This document shows, piece by piece, positions 17,839-27,820 of a DNA stretch of 64,000 nt; within the stretch, counting starts at the first letter, position 1, and the number at the start of each line of letters is the position of its first letter. Origin of the DNA: Thermoleophilia bacterium (GTDB taxonomy: Bacteria > Actinomycetota > Thermoleophilia > RBG-16-64-13); contig JAOSKU010000001.1 of assembly GCA_027493445.1 (NCBI GenBank), positions 2,686,822 to 2,750,821 of the forward strand, written 5' to 3'. The position numbers were made by a program, and so were the translations under genes. A model generated the notes under the pieces. It was not told the origin of the DNA and did not search any database. It was given only the letters and a program-made list of their open reading frames with translations.

Positions 17839-18986
17839 GCCTTGGCCGCCAGCTGGACCACCCGGCGGGCGGCCTCGAGCATAGTGGCTTCCACATGGAG
17901 ATTGCTCCGGCCGCCGGCGACAGCCTGGACCAGAAGCGCCCGGCCCTCGGTCTCGTTGGTGCCGTCGAGGCGGACCACGATGGGCAAGGTGAGGCTCATC
18001 TTCTCGATGGCGGTCAGCACCCCCCGGGCCACCTCGTCGCAGCGGGTGATCCCCCGAAGATGTTGAAGAAAATGGTCTTGACCTCGGTATCGCTGGCGAT
18101 GACCTCGAGAGCCGAGACGATCTCCTCGGCTTTGGCCCCTCCGCCCACATCGAGGAAGTTGGCCGGCCGCCCCCGGCGCCGGCCACCACATCCAGGGTGC
18201 TCATGACCAACCCGGCCCCGTTGCCGAGCACGCCGATGTCGCCGCCCAGCTTCACGTAGGTGACCCCCGCTCGCGGGCCATCTTCTCCTGGGGGTCGTCG
18301 GCGCGCACGTCGGTCATCCCCACGATATCGTGGTGGCGAAAGAGGGCGTTGTTGTCGACAGTCACCTTCGCATCGAGAACGATCAGGCGGCCGTCCTCAG
18401 TGAGCACCAGGGGATTGATCTCGACGAGGGTGGCGTCGTAGCAGCCGAAAGCCTGCCACAGACGCGTGAACACGTCGCCGACCGGTCGCACGAACTCTGG
18501 GGTGAGACCCGCCTCGAAGCACAGTCGGCGTCCGTGGTAGTCGCTCCAGCCGGCCAGGGGATCGATCCAGATCCGGGAGAGGGCCTCGGGGTGAGAGCGC
18601 GCCACCTCCTCGATGTCCATACCCCCCATGCCGGAGAGCATGGCCAGCACCTTCTTCTCCCCCCGATCCAGGATGAGGGCGGCGTACAGCTCCTGGGCGA
18701 TAGGCGAGGCCTCCTCCACCAGCACTCTGTAGACTGTGTGGCCCTTGATGTCCATGCCCAGAATGGCCTCGGCCGCCGACCGCGCCCCCGCGGGGTCCGC
18801 GGCCGGCCTGACGCCCCCGGCCTTCCCCCGGCCGCCCGCCAGCACTTGGGCTTTCACCACCACCGGACCGCCCAGGTCGGCGGCCACGCGGGCCGCCTCC
18901 TCGGGGGTCTCGGCCGTCCCACCCCGGGGGATCGGCAGACCTACGCTCGAGAAGAGCTTCTTACCCTGATACTCGTAGAGGTCCAT
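17817..18986 (-). CDS. sucC: Succinyl-CoA ligase beta subunit, frameshifted as read
   Basis: ATP-grasp subunit that binds nucleotide and couples to SucD. Start [18 protein letters not shown] at 18986 (GGAGAGGGGGG upstream). The grasp domain is clear ([51 protein letters not shown]). The C-terminal ligase domain is spread over three frames: [34 protein letters not shown] and [14 protein letters not shown]. The joins lie at C-runs 18264-18268, 18170-18174 and 18051-18055, each lacking one base. Restoring the three bases gives about 390 residues, normal for SucC. The last residues (AGRRERS) are encoded by the inserted repeat. Confidence 0.85.
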
Positions 18987-19033
18987 CTCGCCCCCCTCTC
19001 CTGGTTCCATCATCCGAAGCCGTCGCGCGCCCC

Positions 19034-20641
19034 CTACGGGATCGCGGCGGCCCGGGCCGTGTGCTCACCCAGCTCCTGCCGGAGCACCCCAATGATCTCT
19101 CCCAGCGTGGCGTAGGTCCGCAACGCCTCCTTCATGGGGTAGAGCAGGTTGCCGGCGCCCCGGGCGGCGGCGCGGAGCGCGGCCAGGGCCGAGTCCACTG
19201 CTTGGGTGTCCCTCTGCGCGCGGAGCGCCGCCAGCTTCTCCTCCTGACGCTTCTGCACCGTCGGGTCGACCTTCATCAGGTTCATCTGGGGGACGACCTC
19301 GGTGGAAAAGCGGTTCAACCCCACGATAACCTTGTCGCCCCGCTCGATGGCCTTCTGGTACTCGTAAGCGGCGTCCTCGATGCCCCGCTGCATAACGCCC
19401 ACCTCGATGGCCCGCACCGCCCCGCCTAGCTCGTCGATCTGCCCCATGAGCTCCTGGGCCTTCGCCTGCAGTTCGTCGGTCAGCGTTTCGACCAGGAAGG
19501 AGCCTGCCAGCGGGTCGGGTGTGCCTGGCGCCCCGCTCTCGTAGCCGATGATCTGCTGAGTACGCAAGGCGACGGTGACCGACTCATCCGAGGGTAGGGC
19601 CAACGCCTCGTCGAAGGAGTTGGTGTGCAGGGACTGAGTGCCACCCATCACGGCAGCCAGGGCCTGCAAAGCCACCCGCGTGATGTTGTTATGGGGCTGC
19701 TGGGCCGTCAGGGTGGAGCCTGCGGTCTGGGTGTGGAAACGCAGCATCTGGCTGCGGGGGTCGGTCGCCCCGAAACGGTCGCGCATGATACGCGCCCACA
19801 TGCGCCGGGCCGCTCGGTACTTGGCCACCTCCTCGAAGAAATCGTTGTGGGCATTGAAAAAGAAGGAGAGCCGGCCGGCGAAGTCGTCTATGTTCAAGCC
19901 GGCGTCTACGGCCGCCTGCACGTAGGCGATCCCGTTGGCGAGGGTGTAGGCCAGTTCCTGGGCCGCAGTGGCTCCCGCTTCCCGGATGTGGTACCCCGAG
20001 ATGGAGATGGTATTCCAGCAGGGCAGGTTCTCCCGGCAGTACTCGAAGATGTCGGTGACGATGCGCATAGAGGGAGCCGGCGGGAAGATGTAGGTGCCCC
20101 GGGCTACGTACTCCTTCAGAATGTCGTTCTGGATGGTGCCCCGCAGCTCGCGCGTGTCGGCCCCTTGCTCCTCGGCCACCAGCTCGTACATGAGCAGCAG
20201 GACCGCTGCCGGAGCGTTGATGGTCATGGAGGTGGAGACTCTCTCCAGCGGGATGCCGGCGAAGAGGGTTTCCATGTCCTTCAGGGAATCGATAGCCACT
20301 CCGACCCTACCCACCTCCCCCTCGGAGAGGGGATGGTCGGAGTCGTAGCCCATCTGGGTGGGCAGGTCGAAGGCCACCGAGAGCCCGGTCTGTCCGTGCT
20401 CGAGCAGATAGTGGTAGCGCGCGTTGGATTCCTCGGCGGAGGCGAAGCCGGCGTACTGGCGCATGGTCCACAGCCGGCCGCGGTACATGTCGGGATACAC
20501 GCCCCTGGCAAAAGGAAATCTCCCGGGCGCCCCCAGATCGGCCTCCCAGTCCTTGCCCTCCGTGTCATGCCAGTCGTAGAGCGCCCGGATCTCGATGCCT
20601 GAATCAGTCGCCCGCGCGTCGAAAGTACGCTCCTGCTTCAT
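19034..20641 (-). CDS. Methylmalonyl-CoA mutase large-subunit catalytic domain (B12 domain not included)
   Basis: 535-residue TIM-barrel catalytic chain of an acyl-CoA mutase. ATG 20641 with GGAAGG seven bases upstream is preferred over an ATG 33 bases earlier. Motifs include [72 protein letters not shown] and [18 protein letters not shown]. It ends before any cobalamin-binding domain, so it must work with a separately encoded small B12 subunit that is not in the window. Operon neighbours (epimerase, SucCD) favour methylmalonyl-CoA over isobutyryl- or hydroxyisobutyryl-CoA as substrate. Confidence 0.88.
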   Translation of the reverse strand: MKQERTFDARATDSGIEIRALYDWHDTEGKDWEADLGAPGRFPFARGVYPDMYRGRLWTMRQYAGFASAEESNARYHYLLEHGQTGLSVAFDLPTQMGYDSDHPLSEGEVGRVGVAIDSLKDMETLFAGIPLERVSTSMTINAPAAVLLLMYELVAEEQGADTRELRGTIQNDILKEYVARGTYIFPPAPSMRIVTDIFEYCRENLPCWNTISISGYHIREAGATAAQELAYTLANGIAYVQAAVDAGLNIDDFAGRLSFFFNAHNDFFEEVAKYRAARRMWARIMRDRFGATDPRSQMLRFHTQTAGSTLTAQQPHNNITRVALQALAAVMGGTQSLHTNSFDEALALPSDESVTVALRTQQIIGYESGAPGTPDPLAGSFLVETLTDELQAKAQELMGQIDELGGAVRAIEVGVMQRGIEDAAYEYQKAIERGDKVIVGLNRFSTEVVPQMNLMKVDPTVQKRQEEKLAALRAQRDTQAVDSALAALRAAARGAGNLLYPMKEALRTYATLGEIIGVLRQELGEHTARAAAIP

Positions 20642-20679
20642 GCCGGTTCCTTCCACTGTGCCTGCCCCCTCCATCCCCT

Positions 20680-21081
20680 TCAGACCCGCTGGATCAGCTC
20701 GGAGAGGACGCCGAAGGTTCCGTTGGGGTGAATGAACGCGATCTTCGTGCCCCCTAGCCCCACGCGTGGGGTCTCGTCGACCAGCCGCACACCGTCCGCC
20801 TTCAGGCGGCTCAGAGCGGCCTCGATATCCTCCACGGCGTAGGCCAGGTGGTGAATGCCCGGGCCCTTCTCCGCCAGGAACCGGCCCACTGGAGAGTCGT
20901 CCCGGATGGGCCGCAGCAACTCGATGGCGCTCGCCCCGATCTGCAGAGCTACCGCCTCGACGCCCTGGTCGTACAGCACCTCGCGATGGTACACACGCAG
21001 GCCGAAGCTCCCTTCATACAACCTCAGGGCCTCCCCGACGTCCGCGACGGCGACCCCGACGTGATCGATACGTGACAACAT
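20680..21081 (-). CDS. mce: Methylmalonyl-CoA epimerase
   Basis: 133-residue vicinal-oxygen-chelate protein that interconverts (R)- and (S)-methylmalonyl-Co[21 protein letters not shown] supplies the first metal His. [19 protein letters not shown] and the ELIQRV-preceding FGVLSELI region supply the others. [18 protein letters not shown] is typical of the family. It lies 38 bp upstream of the mutase gene on the same strand. The spacer upstream (21082-21334 to the next gene) contains a TATGAT that could be its -10 element. Confidence 0.92.
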   Translation of the reverse strand: MLSRIDHVGVAVADVGEALRLYEGSFGLRVYHREVLYDQGVEAVALQIGASAIELLRPIRDDSPVGRFLAEKGPGIHHLAYAVEDIEAALSRLKADGVRLVDETPRVGLGGTKIAFIHPNGTFGVLSELIQRV

Positions 21082-21334
21082 GACGACCGCACTCCCGTGT
21101 CGGAGGGCCGGCAGGCGGCCGCTCCCCTTGGATCGGCACCGCGGGTCTGTGCCAACCCGCGGGCGACTATCATAGACGCTGGCACTGCTCCGCACTAGCC
21201 TTGCCTGCCGGGCGGCCTCGCTGATCGCCCGGAGGTCCAATCCGGCAGATCATCAGCCGGCGAGGTCGAGGCCCCCAGGCCTTTTCATGCCTCCAACGGA
21301 GGGGCGACCGCCCGAAACCCCTCGCCCCAGCTCA

Positions 21335-21781
21335 TCACGAGCCGCTGGTCAAACCGTCGCCCCGAGCTTTAAGATCGTCCAGAAGGGCAGCCAAGCCGGG
21401 GGAGTCCAGGGCCGCCAGGTAGCCCCGGTCGCCCTCGGCCAACCCAACCACCCGCGGGCCGTTCTGTATCAGGTGGTATTGCAGACCATCGTCCCGGTAC
21501 AGGATGAGTAGCAGCTGGCCCTCTCGCGGCCTCACGGGCTCCCGGGAGAGCGGGGCCTCGTTGACGAGGGCGAGGATCCGCCCCAGCAACGCAGCTTCGG
21601 CGGAGCCGGAGGCGCTTTCGTGGCGCACGTACTCCAGCGGATTGACCCCTTCGGGTCCGTAGGCGAAGGCGTCGATCCGCGACGGGTCGAGCAGAGGAGC
21701 CGGCCAGGCGAAGTAGAAGAGATAACCTGCGATGCCGGCCACCAAGGCGGCGGCGACTATCAGCGCCAGACTCCGCCTCAC
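21335..21781 (-). CDS. Hypothetical protein with N-terminal membrane anchor
   Basis: 148 residues. The GTG start overlaps the stop of the upstream gene (GTGA). One hydrophobic helix at about residues 4-27 (LALIVAAALVAGIAGYLFYF) is followed by a soluble extracytoplasmic domain with no cysteines. Segments such as GQLLLILYRDDGLQYHLIQ, then AALLDDLKARGDG, suggest a small alpha-beta fold. Family not recognised. Co-translation with the similarly anchored upstream protein suggests they form a pair at the membrane. Confidence 0.6.
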   Translation of the reverse strand: MRRSLALIVAAALVAGIAGYLFYFAWPAPLLDPSRIDAFAYGPEGVNPLEYVRHESASGSAEAALLGRILALVNEAPLSREPVRPREGQLLLILYRDDGLQYHLIQNGPRVVGLAEGDRGYLAALDSPGLAALLDDLKARGDGLTSGS

Positions 21782-22389
21782 GTGGCCGCCTCGACTCGGA
21801 GAGCCGCGGCGCTGCCCGCGCTTGACACGGCCATGCCCACCGGCCGGCGCTCACCCTTGACGACAACCCGGACGCTTGACCACGGAGGCCGATACTCCAG
21901 CTGCGGCTCCAGACCGGGGGGCCGATGAAGGTCAGCACCAGGTCCGCCGACGCCCCCGGAAGCAGGGTCAGGGATGGCGGGCCGCTGCGAGTCTGGTCGA
22001 TCCGCAGCCGCGCGTTTCCCGCCAGGAGCACGAAGTCTCGCGGATCCAGGCGCGCAGCTTTCGTCGCCCCATTGCGCATGACCGCCAGCGCCTGGTAGAA
22101 GGCCTGCCCCGCCCCGAGCGCCACGGGTGGGGAGCTCACCGAGGTCACGGGTCGGGCGGGCTTGTCCACGGGTGCCAGAGCGGTGACCACGAGGACGACG
22201 TCGACGACGACGGCTTCCTCACCCAGGGCCACCTCCAAACGGCCCGCGGCGTCGGGAGCCGCGGGCCCACCGTCACCCGCCAAGGTCGACCCGTCCCCCC
22301 CAGAAGGTGAAGCGCAGGAGCAGGGCCAGCACGACGAGGACCGCGAAGGGCACGAGAAGCCTGAGCATACGTCTGTTGAACCTGAGCAT
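21778..22389 (-). CDS. Membrane-anchored beta-sandwich hypothetical protein, frameshifted as read
   Basis: ATG 22389 has GGAGG seven bases upstream. The N-terminus MLRFNRRMLRLLVPFAVLVV is a membrane anchor. After a shift at a seven-C run (22295-22301) the frame gives RLEVALGEEAVVVDVVLVV, FYQALAVMRNGATKAARLDP and LLPGASADLVLTFIGPP. A second shift at a G-run (21916-21921) leads to GLEPQLEYRPPWSSVRVVV and the stop that overlaps the next gene. The strand pattern resembles the Ig-like DUF4352 fold, but this is a weak assignment. About 203 residues once corrected. Confidence 0.5.
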
Positions 22390-22541
22390 CGACGGTCCTC
22401 CACCGGGAAGCGCGCGGGCGCGGGGAGCCGCGAAGGCAATGGTACCCCAACCGGGAGGCCAGACCCAGCCCGAGGACGAGCAGGCGCGCCGGCAGGCGGG
22501 CCGACTCCGCTGCCCGCGCTTGTCCCCCTACCCCTCGCCGG

Positions 22542-23570
22542 TCACCGCCGCAGTACCTCAGGGTTTACCGGGTGAGGAACCGGCCGGCCGAGCACAGCCG
22601 CGATGGCATTCCGGGCGGCCAGCTCGGCCATGCGCCCGCGAGTCTCGATCGAAGCGCTGCCCAGGTGAGGCAGCAGCACCACGTTGGGCAGCCGGGCCAG
22701 GCCTGGGGTGAGCTGGGGCTCGTTCTCGTACACATCCAGGCCGGCCGCACTCAGGGGACCGTCGCGGAGAGCTCCGACCAGAGCCGGCTCATCCACCACC
22801 GGCCCCCGAGACGTGTTGACAAGCACGGCCCCGGACCTCATGGCCGCGAACTCGCGGGGCCCGAGCAGATGCCGGGTCGCCTCCGACAGCGGAACGTGCA
22901 GGCTGACGAAATCGCTCTCCCTAATCAGCTCCCTCAGCTCGTCCCGGTATTCCCAGAGCGCTCCGGAGGGGACCTCGCCCGGTCCGAGGGGGCCGGAGCG
23001 GCGCGTGTAGAGCACCCGCATGTCGAAACCTCCAGCGCGGCGGGCCACGGCCCGCCCGATGGAGCCCATGCCGACGATCCCCAGCGTCTTTCCATGGACG
23101 TCACGGCCGAGCAGCATGGTGGGCGTCCAGCCGTGGAACTCGCCCGCCCGCACCATCCGGTCTCCTTCGACAACGCGGCGCGAGGCCGCCAGGATGAGGG
23201 CCCAGGTCAGGTCGGCGGTGGTCTCGGTTAGAACCCCCGGGGTGTTCGTGACGAGGATCCCTCGCGCCGTGGCCGCCGCTACGTCGATGTTGTCGTATCC
23301 GACCGCCATGTTGGAGAGCACGCGCAGACGGGGGCCCGCCTCCGCGATCAGGGCCTGGTCGAAGCGCTCGCGCAGCGTGCACACCACGGCGTCGGCGGCG
23401 CGCAGTCCCTGGGCCAGCTCCTCGCGAGTGGGATTCCTGTTCTCGAGGTCGCCCGCCAGATCGAAGATCTCCGCCAGCAAGACCGGCCCCGGCTCGGGGA
23501 TGAGTCTGGTCACGTGGACGACTGGCTTCCAGCCCCCACCTCCCGCCTCCATGCGTCGGACTTCTCTCAC
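22542..23570 (-). CDS. D-2-hydroxyacid dehydrogenase (glyoxylate/hydroxypyruvate reductase type)
   Basis: 342 residues, NAD(P)-dependent. GTG 23570 has AAGGAGGTG upstream. The nucleotide site is KTLGIVGMGSIGRAVARRA. The catalytic triad is visible as Arg in VNTSRGPVVDE, Glu in LDVYENEPQL and His in VLLPHLGSAS. The N-terminal lid has LSNMAVGYDNIDVAAA. GyaR-type enzymes reduce glyoxylate or hydroxypyruvate, but substrate choice cannot be read from sequence. The gene stands alone, divergent from the MFS gene, with a repeat copy in the shared upstream region. Confidence 0.9.
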   Translation of the reverse strand: MREVRRMEAGGGGWKPVVHVTRLIPEPGPVLLAEIFDLAGDLENRNPTREELAQGLRAADAVVCTLRERFDQALIAEAGPRLRVLSNMAVGYDNIDVAAATARGILVTNTPGVLTETTADLTWALILAASRRVVEGDRMVRAGEFHGWTPTMLLGRDVHGKTLGIVGMGSIGRAVARRAGGFDMRVLYTRRSGPLGPGEVPSGALWEYRDELRELIRESDFVSLHVPLSEATRHLLGPREFAAMRSGAVLVNTSRGPVVDEPALVGALRDGPLSAAGLDVYENEPQLTPGLARLPNVVLLPHLGSASIETRGRMAELAARNAIAAVLGRPVPHPVNPEVLRR

Positions 23571-23631
23571 GCTGCACCTCCTTCGCGATGCCTCCGATCG
23601 CCGGCTCGACGACCGGGTCTCACCGGGGCAG

Positions 23632-23710
23632 GGCTCGTCTCGAAACGAAGCCCCGGCCGCCGCGACCGCACTGGCCGGTCCGATGCGGTGTCGGTCGCGT
23701 CAGTAGCTCT
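23632..23710 (-). repeat. MITE-like repeat copy B
   Basis: GGCTCGTCTCGAAACGAAG, then CCCCGGCCGCC and CGATGCGGTGTCGGTCGCG match the family in reverse orientation, truncated at the centre. Unlike most copies it lies in a divergent promoter region rather than after a stop codon. Confidence 0.7.
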
Positions 23711-23819
23711 GAGTCTACAAGGTTCGCGCGCGCGGCGTTTGCCCTACAATGTCTCTGGTGGCAGGTCCGGAGCGTGTCCCTGCAGCCGCCTTGAGCAAGC
23801 CAGACTTTCGGGGGAATCG

Positions 23820-25160
23820 ATGTCCTCGAACGCCTTCGCCGAGCAGTCCATGGAGCCGGCCTGGTACCGGGATCGGCGGGTGGTTTCCTGGGCGCTGTTC
23901 GATTTCGCCACCACCCCTTTCGCCGTCCTGATCACAACCGTGGGGTACTCGACCTACTTCAAGACGGTGGTGACCGAGGGATCGCGCGCGGGCGACCTCT
24001 ATTGGGGGCTGGCGGGGGCTATCTCGATGCTCATCGTGGCCGTTAGCGCGCCAACGGCGGGAGTCTACGCCGACGCTCGGGGAGCCAAGCGGCAGATGCT
24101 CCTCCTCACGACCGCTCTGGCGGTTCTCTTCACCGCCCTCCTGGCCACCGTCCAGCAGGGGATGATCCTCATCGGCATGCTCCTCTATATCGCGGCCAAC
24201 GTGGGCTTCCAGGGCGGGCAGGTCTTCTACAACGCTTTCCTGCTCGATGTCAGCTCTCCCCGCACCCTGGGAGCCGTCTCCGGATTCGGCTTCGCCGTCG
24301 GCTATGTGGGGGCCCTGGTCTCGCTGCTCGCGGCCCTGCCCTTCTTCTGGGGGGGCTACGCGGAGGGCAACCTGGGCAACGTACGCGTGCTCTTCGTGCT
24401 GGTGGCCGCCTTCTACGCCCTGTTCAGCGTCCCCATCCTCACGGCTCTGAAGGACATCCATCCGCCCAAGCCGACCTGGGAGTATGGAACCCGGACCGGC
24501 TCCCCCACCCGCCGGCGCCGGCCGCGAGCGTGGACCCGCGTGACCCGCCACCTCGCCGGTCTTCGGCAGGAGAAGTCGGCCTTCCGGTTCCTCTTGGCCT
24601 ACCTCATCTACATGGACGCCATCATGACCTTGCTCGCGTTCACGGCAATCTACGCGCAGGACACCATCGGTCTCAGCCTCCCCCAGATCCTCAGCCTTTT
24701 CATGCTCTCGCAGCTGACAGCCATCCCCGGGTCGTACTTCGTGGGTCGCGCCGCCGACCGGGTGGGCGGCAAGCCGGCCGTGACCGGGTGCTTGCTCCTC
24801 TGGGTGGTCATCTTGATGATGGGCATCTGGGCCCGCAGCTACGCTGTCTTCGTCGTTATCGGTCTGCTGGCCGGCATCGGCACAGGAGCGCTGCAATCGG
24901 TGAGCCGCAGCCTGATGGCCCAGCTCACCCCGCACTCGAGGGAAGCCGAATTCTTCGGGTACTACGCCCTGGCCGGCCGGGTCTCAGCGATCGTCGGCCC
25001 CCTGCTCTTCGGGACGGTGTCTTCAGTTTCGGGGAACCAGCGGCTGGCGGTGGCCTCTCTGCTCCTCCTCGTGGTGGCCGGGCTCATCGTGCTGCAAGGC
25101 GTGCGTGTGCCGGGTCGCGGCCTCCCCCGGACACCTCCTCCCCGAGAGGAGGCCTCTTGA
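23820..25160 (+). CDS. MFS transporter, UMF1/Atg22-like
   Basis: 446-residue polytopic membrane protein with about twelve hydrophobic segments. It starts at ATG 23820 (GGGGGA upstream). The N-terminal YRDRRVVSWALFDFATTPFA is the signature of the UMF1 family, whose bacterial members include exporters of amino acids or unknown solutes. A basic cytoplasmic loop (TRRRRPRAWTRVTRHLAG) separates the two six-helix halves. FVGRAADRVGGKPAV is the MFS motif A equivalent of the second half. Its stop overlaps the DUF72 gene. Confidence 0.85.
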   Translation: MSSNAFAEQSMEPAWYRDRRVVSWALFDFATTPFAVLITTVGYSTYFKTVVTEGSRAGDLYWGLAGAISMLIVAVSAPTAGVYADARGAKRQMLLLTTALAVLFTALLATVQQGMILIGMLLYIAANVGFQGGQVFYNAFLLDVSSPRTLGAVSGFGFAVGYVGALVSLLAALPFFWGGYAEGNLGNVRVLFVLVAAFYALFSVPILTALKDIHPPKPTWEYGTRTGSPTRRRRPRAWTRVTRHLAGLRQEKSAFRFLLAYLIYMDAIMTLLAFTAIYAQDTIGLSLPQILSLFMLSQLTAIPGSYFVGRAADRVGGKPAVTGCLLLWVVILMMGIWARSYAVFVVIGLLAGIGTGALQSVSRSLMAQLTPHSREAEFFGYYALAGRVSAIVGPLLFGTVSSVSGNQRLAVASLLLLVVAGLIVLQGVRVPGRGLPRTPPPREEAS

Positions 25161-26065
25161 CCACACCGGGCCGGATCCGGGCCGGCACATGCTCCTGGAC
25201 CGACAGAACCATGGTCGAGGCCTGGTACCCGCCGAGGGTGAAGTCGGCCGCCGATCGGCTGCGGTACTATGCTCAGCGTTTCGACACAGTCGAGGTTGAC
25301 TCCACATTTTACGGCCTGCCTTCCGAGCGCAACGCGGCCCTCTGGGCGGAGAGGACTCCGCCTGGGTTCGTGTTTCACATCAAGGCCTTCGCCATGCTCA
25401 CCCGCCACGGGGGTGCGGCCGGACCGCCTGCCTCCAGCCCTGCGGTCGACGTACGATCTGCAAGTCGACCGCTACGGGCGCATCGTCCACCCCCGGCCGA
25501 GCTCCGCGACACCGTTTTCGCGTGGTTCTCGTCAGCGCTGGCGCCTCTCAGAGACCAGGGCAAGCTCGGCCTGATCCTGCTGCAGTTTCCCCCTTACTTC
25601 GTCGCTAGCGAGCCGAACCGCGCGTACATCGCACAGGCGGTGCGCCTGCTGGCTCCCGACCCGACGGCCGTGGAGTTCCGCCACGCCAGCTGGGTGAAAC
25701 CACAGGAGCTCCCTCGCACGCTCGACCTGCTGACCGAGCTGGGAACCGCCTACGTGGGCGTCGACGAGCCCCGTTTGCAGTCCGCCGGTGTGCTCCCCCC
25801 TATTACGGCGGCCACCTCGACCACGGGCTACGTACGCTTCCATGGGCGCAACGCCGCCACCTGGAAGGCCCGCGTAGACTCGGCTGCGGAGCGGTTCAAG
25901 TACTTGTACACCGACGAGGAGCTGGCCGAGTGGCTGGAACCTCTCCACCGGCTGAGTGAGGAGACGCACGTCACGTACGCCATGTTCAACAACTGCTACG
26001 CTGACTACGCCCCGCGTAACGCCCAGCAGCTGAGCGCACTCCTGGGCCTCGACGCCCCAGTCTGA
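25157..26065 (+). CDS. DUF72 (YecE-like) protein
   Basis: 302 residues starting at TTG, coupled to the MFS gene and preceded by GAGGAGG. The TIM-barrel DUF72 signatures are IRAGTCSWTDRTMVEAWYP, RLRYYAQRFDTVEVDSTFY and FHIKAFAMLT. Later ones are KLGLILLQFPPYF and VEFRHASW. Residues about 85-112 read out of frame: a G-run (25409-25413) with one base too many and a C-run (25490-25494) with one too few. The alternative frame gives RPDRLPPALRSTYDLQVDR, as expected of the family. The protein is therefore probably intact. Function unknown; a nuclease or metabolic-repair role has been proposed for the fold. Confidence 0.82.
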   Translation: MTTPGRIRAGTCSWTDRTMVEAWYPPRVKSAADRLRYYAQRFDTVEVDSTFYGLPSERNAALWAERTPPGFVFHIKAFAMLTRHGGAAGPPASSPAVDVRSASRPLRAHRPPPAELRDTVFAWFSSALAPLRDQGKLGLILLQFPPYFVASEPNRAYIAQAVRLLAPDPTAVEFRHASWVKPQELPRTLDLLTELGTAYVGVDEPRLQSAGVLPPITAATSTTGYVRFHGRNAATWKARVDSAAERFKYLYTDEELAEWLEPLHRLSEETHVTYAMFNNCYADYAPRNAQQLSALLGLDAPV

Positions 26066-26079
26066 GGCTCACGAAGACT

Positions 26080-26112
26080 GGGGGCGGGGTCCGCGTACGC
26101 GGACCCGCCCCC
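26080..26112. terminator. Hairpin between convergent genes
   Basis: GGGGGCGGGGTCCGCG pairs with GCGGACCCGCCCCC (one bulged G) around a short TAC centre. It lies between the convergent DUF72 and trpB genes, where a bidirectional terminator is expected. Confidence 0.6.
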
Positions 26113-26152
26113 AAGCAAGCGCCCCGGCTCCCGCTCTCGCAGGTAGGCCGGC

Positions 26153-27504
26153 TCAGACCTTGGGCAGATTGGCCATAGAGGCCTTGATCTTCTCCTCGGG
26201 ATAGGCGTAGTCCTCGAGGTTGCCGGCCAGATAGTTGTCATAGGCCGCCATGTCGAAATGGCCGTGGCCGCTCAGATTGAAGATGATGGTTTTCGCGTCG
26301 CCCGTCTGCTTGCACTGCTCGGCCTCGTACACCACCGAGGCCAGCGCGTGTGAGCTCTCTGGCGCCGGGATGATGCCCTCGGTGCGTGTGAAATCGATGG
26401 CCGCCGCAAAGCACGGGTTCTGCGGATACGACTGAGCCTCGATCAGACCGAGCTCGTAGGCGTGCGACACGAGCGGGCCCATGCCGTGGTAACGCAGGCC
26501 GCCGGCGTGGATGCCCGCTGGTATGAAGTCGTGGCCCAGCGTATGCATCTTGAGCAGAGGCGTGAGCTTGGCCGTGTCGCCGAAGTCGTAAGCGTAGACG
26601 CCCTTGGTCAGCGTGGGACAGGCGGCCGGCTCGACGGCGATGATGCGGGTCGTCCTGCCCTTCTTCAGGTTCTCGCCGATGAAGGGGAAGGCCAGACCGG
26701 CGAAGTTGGAGCCGCCTCCGGCACAACCGATGACGATGTCGGGGTAGTCGCCCGCGTCTTCCATCTGGATCAGGGCTTCCTGACCGATGACCGTCTGGTG
26801 AAGCATCACATGGTTCAGCACGCTGCCCAGGGAGTAGTGGGTGTCGTCGGCCTTGGCCGCAACCTCCACTGCTTCGCTGATGGCCATGCCCAAGCTGCCC
26901 GTGGTATCGGGGTCGGCCGCCAGCATAGCCTTACCCGACTCGGTGGTCTCCGACGGGCTGGGGATGCACGTCGCCCCCAGGTGGCCATCATGCTACGCCG
27001 GTAGGGCTTCTGGTAGTACGAGACCTTGACCATGTACACCAAGCACTCGAGGCCGAAGAGGGCGGTGGCCAGGGCCAATGACGAACCCCACTGCCCGGCG
27101 CCCGTCTCGGTGCTCAGGCGCTTGGTGCCGTCCTTCTTGTTGTAGTAGGCCTGCGGGACGGAAGTGTTCGGCTTGTGCGACCCGGCCGGGCTGACCCCTT
27201 CGTACTTGTAGTAGATCTTGGCCGGAGTGTCCAGAAGCTTCTCCCAGCGGCGGGCCCGCAGCAGAGGGGTCGGTCGCCAGAGCTTGTAGATCTCCTGCAC
27301 CTCTTCCGGGATATCGATGCTGGGAGCCGCGGAGACCTCCTGCATGATGAGCTCCATCGGGAAAAGCGGAGCCAGGTCGTCCGGCCCGAGCGGCTGCAGC
27401 GTGCCGGGGTGGAGTGGAGGCGGTGGAGGCGCGGGAAGATCCGGAACCAGGTTGTACCAGGACGTCGGCATCCGGTCTTCCGGCAACAGGTACTTTGTCG
27501 CCAT
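26153..27504 (-). CDS. trpB: Tryptophan synthase beta subunit, TrpB2 type, frameshifted as read
   Basis: PLP enzyme that joins indole and serine. The TrpB2 N-terminal extension is present ([20 protein letters not shown], proline-rich [11 protein letters not shown]). The PLP lysine is in [33 protein letters not shown] and the phosphate-binding glycine loop [13 protein letters not shown] follow. The N- and C-terminal parts are in different frames, joined at C26974-26978. One added base gives [17 protein letters not shown]. Corrected length is about 450 residues. No trpA lies nearby, in keeping with TrpB2 enzymes, which often act alone to salvage indole. ATG 27504 has GGGGG upstream. Confidence 0.88.
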
Positions 27505-27820
27505 GGATTCCCCCTTTAATGAGCCTGGATTGGCGAACGGATTATCAACGTAACCCAGCATAACCTCTTCCGTCAAGGAGTTGCCGGTCTAAAACTCCCG
27601 TACAATGTCCAGTATTAAATTGTGAATGCGAGAACTAATAATCAAATCAATGGCTTTTCTTACATGGAAACTCCATTTCTAGCTTGATGCAGACACGAGA
27701 CCCGGCTTCCCCCGCTGCCGCCGGCGCGCCCAGCTCAGCACGGGACAACAAGGGGGTTCGCCCCGTATACTCGGGAGTAGCGCAGACAGCCGAGACGGCA
27801 CGACCGGCGTTGGAGATCCT
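27505..27820. promoter_or_regulatory. A/T-rich divergent promoter region of trpB and the glucan operon
   Basis: 316 bp without a gene. The interval about 27540-27690 is far richer in A/T than the rest of the window (for example AGTATTAAATTGTGAATGC and ACTAATAATCAAATCAATGG). Several TTGACG/TAATAC-like hexamers occur, but no single pair has both good match and spacing. It serves two divergent transcripts. Confidence 0.4.

Noticed and set aside
17817..18255. Two or three separate small genes at the 3' end of sucC
   Set aside because: Each is a fragment of the same SucC ligase domain separated by single missing bases in C-runs.
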